Shown one piece after another: positions 6,143-9,955 of a stretch of 9,955 nt of DNA. The number at the start of each line of letters is the position of its first letter. The stretch's first letter is position 1. The notes below the pieces were generated by a model. It saw only the letters and a list, made by a program, of their open reading frames with translations, was not told the origin of the DNA and did not search any database. Source of the stretch: an uncultured Coprococcus sp. (lineage in GTDB: Bacteria > Bacillota_A > Clostridia > Lachnospirales > Lachnospiraceae). The translations under genes were made by a program, and so were the position numbers. Location of the stretch: assembly GCA_900767685.1 (NCBI GenBank), contig CAAGAB010000079.1:1-9955 (forward strand), read 5' to 3'.

Positions 6143-7444
6143 ATGATTGGAGATGAAGTTTTGGGCGTGGGTTCCATAATAAACATTATAATTCTGGTGG
6201 TGCTGGTGGCACTGTCTGCATTCTTTTCATCAGCTGAGACGGCTCTTACAACCGTCAGCAAATTCTCCCTTAGATCGCTTGCTGACAACGGCAACAAAAG
6301 AGCATCAAGGGTTCTAAAAGTCACAGAGAATTCAAGCAAGCTGATAAGCACTATTCTTATAGGAAACAACATAGTCAATATATCGGCATCTTCTCTCACA
6401 ACTACATTTGTCACAAAGGCTTTCGGAAGTGCAGCAGTTGGAATCGCAACAGGTATACTCACCCTCATCGTTCTTCTCTTTGGTGAGATTACCCCAAAGA
6501 CTATTGCGCAGAGATATAACCTGAAAATATCACTACTGTACATCGACATAATCCAGTTCCTCATGGTTGTTCTCACACCTGTGATATTTATTGTAAACAA
6601 AATTGCAGATTTCATTTTCTGGGTCATAAGACTTGACAAAGATGGCGGCAATCAAAAAATGACTGAAGACGAACTCATAAGCATGGTAAATGTCAGCGAG
6701 GAAGAGGGCGTCATCGAGGGTAAGGAAAAAGAAATGATAACCAACGTTGTGGATTTCGGTGATTCCATCGCTAGAGATGTCATGATACCAAGAGCCGACA
6801 TGACCATTGCATCAGTGGATATGGAGTATGAAGATCTGCTGAATCTGTACATGGAGGTTCCATATACCAGAATCCCTGTATACGAAGATTCAAGAGATAA
6901 TGTCATAGGAATCCTTCATGTAAAAGACCTCTTCTTTTACAAGGCAACTCACGATATAAACAATTTCAGTGTCAGAAACATCATGAGAAAACCTCTTTAT
7001 GTATATGAGTACCAAAAGACCAACGATCTTCTTCACTCTATGAAGTCTGATTCCAACACAATGGCAATCGTGCTCGATGAGTACGGAATATGCATAGGTC
7101 TCATCACAATAGAGGATCTCATCGAGGAGATCATTGGAGACATAAAGGATGAATACGATACCGAGGAGCACAATAATATAATCAAAATTGATGACACACA
7201 TTATAATATCGACGGTTCTATCAAACTTGATGATTTAAACGACGCTTTAAACCTCAACATAGAATCCGAAGATTATGATTCCCTCGGTGGATACATCACC
7301 GAGCTTCTGGATCACATCCCTGTGAAAGGTGAATCGGCTGCAGACAGTACTTGTCTATATAAGGTTGTGGAGATGGATAAAAAACGTGTTGCCAGAGTCC
7401 TTGTAACACTCCTACCAATCGAAACTGCTGATTCTGATGATTAG
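6143..7444 (+). CDS. CNNM/CorC (hemolysin C-like) family membrane transporter
   Basis: 433-aa membrane protein with the full domain set of the family: a CNNM (DUF21) transmembrane domain at about 10-165 with AFFSSAETAL (26-35) and LLFGEITPKT (111-120), a tandem CBS pair at about 205-335 (starting at ARDVMIPRADM, ending around VLDEYG..GLITIEDLIEEIIGDI), and a C-terminal CorC_HlyC domain at about 345-428. Relatives transport or regulate Mg2+ or other divalent cations, often Na+-coupled; the hemolysin name is historical. CBS domains usually bind adenine nucleotides. The start is uncertain. ATG at 6143 has no Shine-Dalgarno sequence and would follow a leader of about 13 nt. TTG at 6161, codon 7 of the same frame, has GGAG 8 nt upstream (6149-6152) and a leader of about 31 nt. 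Single-gene unit with its own promoter and terminator. Confidence 0.93.
   Translation: MIGDEVLGVGSIINIIILVVLVALSAFFSSAETALTTVSKFSLRSLADNGNKRASRVLKVTENSSKLISTILIGNNIVNISASSLTTTFVTKAFGSAAVGIATGILTLIVLLFGEITPKTIAQRYNLKISLLYIDIIQFLMVVLTPVIFIVNKIADFIFWVIRLDKDGGNQKMTEDELISMVNVSEEEGVIEGKEKEMITNVVDFGDSIARDVMIPRADMTIASVDMEYEDLLNLYMEVPYTRIPVYEDSRDNVIGILHVKDLFFYKATHDINNFSVRNIMRKPLYVYEYQKTNDLLHSMKSDSNTMAIVLDEYGICIGLITIEDLIEEIIGDIKDEYDTEEHNNIIKIDDTHYNIDGSIKLDDLNDALNLNIESEDYDSLGGYITELLDHIPVKGESAADSTCLYKVVEMDKKRVARVLVTLLPIETADSDD
6149..6152 (+). promoter_or_regulatory. Ribosome binding site pointing to an alternative TTG start
   Basis: GGAG lies 8 nt upstream of an in-frame TTG at 6161-6163. It is the only Shine-Dalgarno-like sequence between the predicted transcription start and the membrane domain, and it would give a protein six residues shorter. 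Confidence 0.45.
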
Positions 7445-7470
7445 TGTTATATTACAAATATATCATTATT

Positions 7471-7489
7471 TTAGCGATATTTAGCGATA
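7471..7489 (+). repeat. Short tandem repeat beside the terminator
   Basis: TTAGCGATA occurs at 7471-7479 and 7481-7489. The second copy contributes the CGATA of the terminator's left arm, so the first is an extra unpaired copy, probably a small duplication. Confidence 0.6.
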
Positions 7490-7519
7490 CAAGTTTTTAG
7501 AAGCTTGTATCGTTTTTTT
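7485..7519 (+). terminator. Intrinsic terminator of the CorC-type gene
   Basis: A perfect 9-bp stem CGATACAAG (7485-7493) / CTTGTATCG (7504-7512) with a 10-nt loop is followed by seven T (7513-7519), 41 nt after the stop codon. Confidence 0.88.
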
Positions 7520-7572
7520 ATTTATGTTATTTTGCTTTTTTGCAAATTATTATGTTTTATCGCAAAACAACC

Positions 7573-7601
7573 TTGTAATGTAGTTTTGAATACTATATAA
7601 T
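7573..7601 (+). promoter_or_regulatory. Predicted promoter of the DUF1836 gene
   Basis: TTGTAA (7573-7578, four of six) and a perfect -10 TATAAT (7596-7601) are 17 bp apart, giving a start near 7608 and a leader of about 78 nt. An imperfectly spaced dyad ATGTT/AACAT (7607-7611, 7618-7622) lies at the predicted start and could be a regulator site. The rest of 7520-7685 is AT-rich with nothing else recognised. Confidence 0.6.
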
Positions 7602-7685
7602 ATGTCATGTTGACTTTAACATAATGATTTCCGCATTTATGCAATAATCAGGACATATTATCCAATTATAATAAGAGGTGTCTAC

Positions 7686-8417
7686 ATGGATAAAAAGACA
7701 AATATAAAAGATATAATATCAATGGCCGGTGGCCTTGATTACATAAACCCGAAGGATATCCCATCCATCGACCTGTACATGGACCAGCTCACAACCTTCA
7801 TGGAAGATCAGCTCGGCAAAAACAGGCGCAATGATGAAGACAAGGTGATGACGAAGACTATGATCAACAACTACACCAAGAACAATCTTCTCCCTTCGCC
7901 TAACAAAAAGAGATATTCCAAGCAGCACCTTATACTGCTCATATATATATACTATCTCAAGAATATGCTGAGTATAAATGACATACAGACTCTTCTCCAG
8001 CCTCTTATAGATGGATATTTTAACTCTAACAAAGATGGGAAAGATATATCTGACATCTATGCCCATCTGTATGAGCATCTGTCACAACACTACGGAGATA
8101 TCATAAAAGATATAGTCAGAACAGCCAACAAAGCCGATGCCATGTATGACCCGGAAAAGGATTCATATCTGCACGACCTTAGTATGATATCACTCCTGTC
8201 TGTTGATATATATGCCAAGAAAAAATATGTAGAGCATTTGGTTGATAAACTAAGATCGGAATCAGAGGCTGAGGCAAAGGCTCAGACTAGGGCAAAAGCC
8301 GAAGCAAAGGCAAAAGAGGCAAAAGCAAAGGCTCAGGCGCAAAGGAACAAGGAACAGCAGACATCAGTCAAAAAATCCAAGCAGCAGATATCCAACAAGC
8401 CAACCTCCAACCGCTAA
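7686..8417 (+). CDS. DUF1836 family protein, putative HTH regulator with repetitive tail
   Basis: 243-aa soluble protein. Residues about 20-140 match the DUF1836 pattern as I know it: a short N-terminal helix region (DIPSIDLYMDQLTTFME) and then a MerR-like winged-helix stretch at about 54-105 (VMTKTMINNYTKNNLLP, then KKRYSKQHLILLIYIYYLK, then MLSINDIQTLL). DNA binding is likely from this fold; targets are unknown. The C-terminal part (about 191-243) is Ala/Lys/Glu/Gln-rich, repetitive and highly charged, probably disordered or helical, and not part of the family core as I know it. AAGAGGTG 5 nt upstream of the ATG is a good ribosome binding site. Single-gene unit, convergent with the TrpR-like gene across a shared terminator. 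Confidence 0.85.
   Translation: MDKKTNIKDIISMAGGLDYINPKDIPSIDLYMDQLTTFMEDQLGKNRRNDEDKVMTKTMINNYTKNNLLPSPNKKRYSKQHLILLIYIYYLKNMLSINDIQTLLQPLIDGYFNSNKDGKDISDIYAHLYEHLSQHYGDIIKDIVRTANKADAMYDPEKDSYLHDLSMISLLSVDIYAKKKYVEHLVDKLRSESEAEAKAQTRAKAEAKAKEAKAKAQAQRNKEQQTSVKKSKQQISNKPTSNR
8274..8336 (+). repeat. Degenerate GCAAAGGC/GCAAAAG repeats in the gene tail
   Basis: GCAAAGGCTCAG occurs at 8274-8285 and 8325-8336, with related GCAAAGGCAAAAG and GCAAAAGC units between. The copies are 51 bp (17 codons) apart and encode the Lys-Ala-rich tail. The pattern suggests expansion by slippage. Confidence 0.75.
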
Positions 8418-8485
8418 ACCTGTATCTGCTTTCAAGTCAAACTGTGACACAGATCAAACTTATATATTAAACTTAACTGTAAAAA

Positions 8486-8530
8486 ACCGATACAGACAGT
8501 CAATCTACATGACAATCTGTATCGGTCTTT
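8486..8530. terminator. Bidirectional intrinsic terminator
   Basis: A perfect 11-bp stem ACCGATACAGA (8486-8496) / TCTGTATCGGT (8516-8526) has an inner GTCA/TGAC pairing in its 19-nt loop. CTTTATTTTATT follows on the right for the + strand gene, and an A-run (8481-8486) on the left serves the convergent TrpR-like gene. Confidence 0.85.
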
Positions 8531-8553
8531 ATTTTATTCTTGATCATTTCCAA

Positions 8554-8883
8554 TTATTTTGATCCATCATTTTTATCAGAATCACCATTCCGTTGAAAAC
8601 TCTTCATTCTGGAGAATACAAGCTCATATCCATCCTTACCGTAATTCAGAGATCTGTTAACTCTGCTTATGGTTGCAGTCGATGCTCCTGTCTTCTCCGC
8701 TACTTCAAGATATGTATTGTCCTCTTTCAACATCTTTGCCACTGCAAATCGTTGTGCTATAGATAACAGCTCATTCACCGTACAAACATCCTCAAAGAAA
8801 TCAAAGCACTCTTCCTCAGTCTCCAATGTAAGTATTGCCTCAAACAGATCCTGTACTGCTTCTGTGTGTACTGTTTTTCCCAT
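8554..8883 (-). CDS. YerC/YecD family TrpR-related DNA-binding protein
   Basis: 109-aa small all-helical protein starting MGKTVHTEAVQDLFEAI. The family resemblance is clear: an N-terminal helical part with LTLETEEECFDFFEDVCTV and ELLSIAQRFAVAKML, then a helix-turn-helix reading YLEVAEKTGASTATISRV and the characteristic RSLNYGKDGYELV ending, followed by a short charged tail. This is the TrpR superfamily. The family's effector and targets are, to my knowledge, poorly characterised and are not assumed to be tryptophan. The start is ATG at 8883 because GGAG ends 7 nt upstream; an in-frame TTG at 8889 is only 1 nt from it and is unlikely. It lies downstream of the GH13 gene on the same strand with no terminator between, but also has a candidate promoter of its own with a dyad at the predicted start. 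Confidence 0.92.
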   Translation of the reverse strand: MGKTVHTEAVQDLFEAILTLETEEECFDFFEDVCTVNELLSIAQRFAVAKMLKEDNTYLEVAEKTGASTATISRVNRSLNYGKDGYELVFSRMKSFQRNGDSDKNDGSK

Positions 8884-8890
8884 AATCAAG

Positions 8891-8894
8891 CTCC
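8891..8894 (-). promoter_or_regulatory. Ribosome binding site that decides the TrpR-like start
   Basis: GGAG (in AAAGGAG on the minus strand) is 7 nt from ATG 8883 and only 1 nt from the alternative TTG 8889, which favours the ATG. Confidence 0.8.
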
Positions 8895-8909
8895 TTTATA
8901 ACTTCCACA

Positions 8910-8927
8910 ACTTTAGTGTGATAAAGT
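8910..8927. promoter_or_regulatory. Dyad element at the TrpR-like gene start, candidate operator
   Basis: ACTTTA-gtgtga-TAAAGT is a perfect 6-6-6 inverted repeat whose edge coincides with the predicted transcription start (near 8927). A second overlapping dyad, CACA/TGTG, lies at 8906-8920. The position suits repression of this gene, possibly by its own product (inference). Confidence 0.4.
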
Positions 8928-8933
8928 ATTTAT

Positions 8934-8962
8934 ACTATATACCACTTTTTTATAATTTGCAA
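8934..8962 (-). promoter_or_regulatory. Predicted promoter of the TrpR-like gene
   Basis: On the minus strand TTGCAA (8957-8962, four of six) and TATAGT (8934-8939, five of six) are 17 bp apart. The -35 box lies inside the last codons of the GH13 gene, so the regulator could be transcribed both from here and by read-through. Confidence 0.5.
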
Positions 8963-9955
8963 TCTTTTTTGATCCACACTGAAAGTCCACGTCTGTTCAC
9001 ATAGAACTCGCCACAGCCTTCTTCATCTATCTTTATATCATACTTTGCATTGCCCATAACGTCAGCAAAGTGTGTACCCGCAAACTGTCTTCCCACATAC
9101 ATTCTCTTGGTACCGCCAACTCCATCTGACATAACAACTGCAAGCCCGGAATCCTTGTGTTCCTCATCACCTTCTCTAGTCCAGCCAACCACTTCGCTAT
9201 GATCAAAGTAATCGTGCTGCTCACCATAAGCGTATTTCTTTCTCAACTTAAGTATCTTATTAAGTATCGTCTTCTTGGACTTAACCTTTACCTGAGGTAT
9301 GCCGGCATAATCGCCCATATACAGGCAAGGATATCCCTGCTGTCTGAGCAGAATGACCGCATACGCAAGCGGTTTGAACCAATCCTCAACGTATGACTCA
9401 AGCACGCCTCCAACCTGGGATTCGTGGTTGTCGACAAATGTAACTGCTTTCTCCGGATTACTCATCATAAGCGATCCCTTGAGCAGATCTGCCATATTAT
9501 AAGCCCCGTCAGCCACAGACGCGTCATGGAAATTAAAATGCAGAGGCACATCAAACATAGCAGCCTGACCATCAGTCGCCTTTATGTAACCATTCAGGTA
9601 ATCTACATTCCAATGCCAGAAATCTCCCACCGCAAATATGTCCTTATGTACAAATTCTGGAGCATCCTCAACTGTCTTCTTCCTTGTCGTCACCGGTATG
9701 TCCGAAGCTGCCGCAACAAAGTCCTTTATAAACCATGCCGGGATAGCCTCAGCCTCCTGAAATCTAAAACCATCTACATCTGTATTCTTCTCATACCACT
9801 GCGCCCAATTCATGAGTTCGTCGTATACTTCCTGATTATAGAAATCTATCTCGCTTCCAATGATATAATCATACTTTGAAAATTCTTTCTCTGCCTCCTC
9901 AGGATCTCTTCCCTCAAGCGCACACACGCGCTTTTTGAATTCATCCTGCTGCCAG
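8950..9955 (-). CDS. GH13_5-like alpha-amylase homologue with altered catalytic triad (5' end outside window)
   Basis: The last 335 codons of a glycoside hydrolase family 13 protein. The frame is open to the right edge, so the true start and conserved region I lie outside. The cytosolic alpha-amylase pattern is plain: IDFYNQEVYDELMNWAQWYEKNTDVDGFR before strand 4, NMADLLKG, VTFVDNH, QGYPCLYMGDYAGIP, and a C-terminal beta domain with SGLAVVMSDG, RMYVGRQFAG and LSVWIKK. No signal peptide or anchor can be judged without the N-terminus. The catalytic positions differ from the family: GFRLDAVKH becomes GFRFQEAEA (nucleophile Asp to Gln, codon 9757-9759), GEYW becomes GDFW (acid/base Glu to Asp, 9622-9624), and NHDTQ becomes NHESQ (stabilising Asp to Glu, 9421-9423). 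There is no frameshift or stop, so the gene is maintained. A non-catalytic binding or sensing role, or changed chemistry, is possible. Confidence 0.9.
   Translation of the reverse strand, partial: WQQDEFKKRVCALEGRDPEEAEKEFSKYDYIIGSEIDFYNQEVYDELMNWAQWYEKNTDVDGFRFQEAEAIPAWFIKDFVAAASDIPVTTRKKTVEDAPEFVHKDIFAVGDFWHWNVDYLNGYIKATDGQAAMFDVPLHFNFHDASVADGAYNMADLLKGSLMMSNPEKAVTFVDNHESQVGGVLESYVEDWFKPLAYAVILLRQQGYPCLYMGDYAGIPQVKVKSKKTILNKILKLRKKYAYGEQHDYFDHSEVVGWTREGDEEHKDSGLAVVMSDGVGGTKRMYVGRQFAGTHFADVMGNAKYDIKIDEEGCGEFYVNRRGLSVWIKKDCKL

Noticed and set aside
6139..6651. 170-codon open frame on the minus strand
   Set aside because: It lies opposite the CNNM membrane domain, whose protein matches its family along its whole length. 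The minus-strand product has no recognisable motif.
7520..7572. AT-rich palindromic stretch (TTTGC/GCAAA, GTTTT/AAAAC) as an origin or phage attachment site
   Set aside because: The stems are only 5 bp in very AT-rich sequence, there is no repeat pair elsewhere in the window, and no integrase or replication gene is nearby.
9424..9879. 151-codon open frame on the plus strand
   Set aside because: It is antisense to the GH13 gene, whose reading frame is supported by many conserved motifs.

Overview
The window looks like chromosomal DNA of a low-to-moderate GC Gram-positive gut anaerobe of the Clostridia, most likely a Lachnospiraceae (inference). The grounds are GGAG-type ribosome binding sites, sigma-A type promoters with 17-bp spacers, lipoprotein sugar-binding and GH13 genes, and families common in that group (DUF1836, YerC/YecD TrpR-like, CNNM/CorC transporter, YkpA/YbiT-like ABC-F). 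I see no rRNA, tRNA, CRISPR array, transposase or phage gene. The gene order reads as ordinary core chromosome, with several individual proteins that are odd.

Layout. 1-1027 (-): 5' part of a lipoprotein solute-binding protein of a sugar ABC importer, GTG start, with a leader of about 200 nt, a 13-bp palindrome and a good promoter. 1316-2530 (-) and 2743-3849 (+): a divergent pair of single-pass membrane proteins with Lys-rich N-termini, an alpha/beta hydrolase-like protein and an unrecognised extracytoplasmic protein. 3875-3935: strong bidirectional terminator. 3990-5615 (-): ABC-F ATPase. 5781-5963 (-): 60-aa Cys-rich protein. 6143-7444 (+): CNNM/CorC membrane transporter, then a terminator. 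7686-8417 (+): DUF1836 putative regulator with a low-complexity Ala/Lys/Glu tail, then a bidirectional terminator. 8554-8883 (-): YerC/YecD TrpR-like regulator. 8950-9955 (-): C-terminal part of a GH13_5-type alpha-amylase homologue.

The most interesting point is the GH13 protein. It keeps the fold landmarks and C-terminal domain of cytosolic alpha-amylases, but all three catalytic carboxylates appear substituted (nucleophile Asp to Gln, acid/base Glu to Asp, stabilising Asp to Glu). It is therefore probably not a classical amylase. Two other proteins also depart from their family's active-site pattern: the ABC-F protein has a degenerate second nucleotide site, and the membrane-anchored hydrolase lacks the expected catalytic His. 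The TrpR-like gene has a dyad-symmetric element at its predicted transcription start, a candidate operator.

Most units appear to have their own promoter. The only likely co-transcription is GH13 to the TrpR-like gene (61-bp gap after the GH13 stop, no terminator seen), and possibly read-through from the Cys-rich gene into the ABC-F gene and from the hydrolase into the solute-binding protein.
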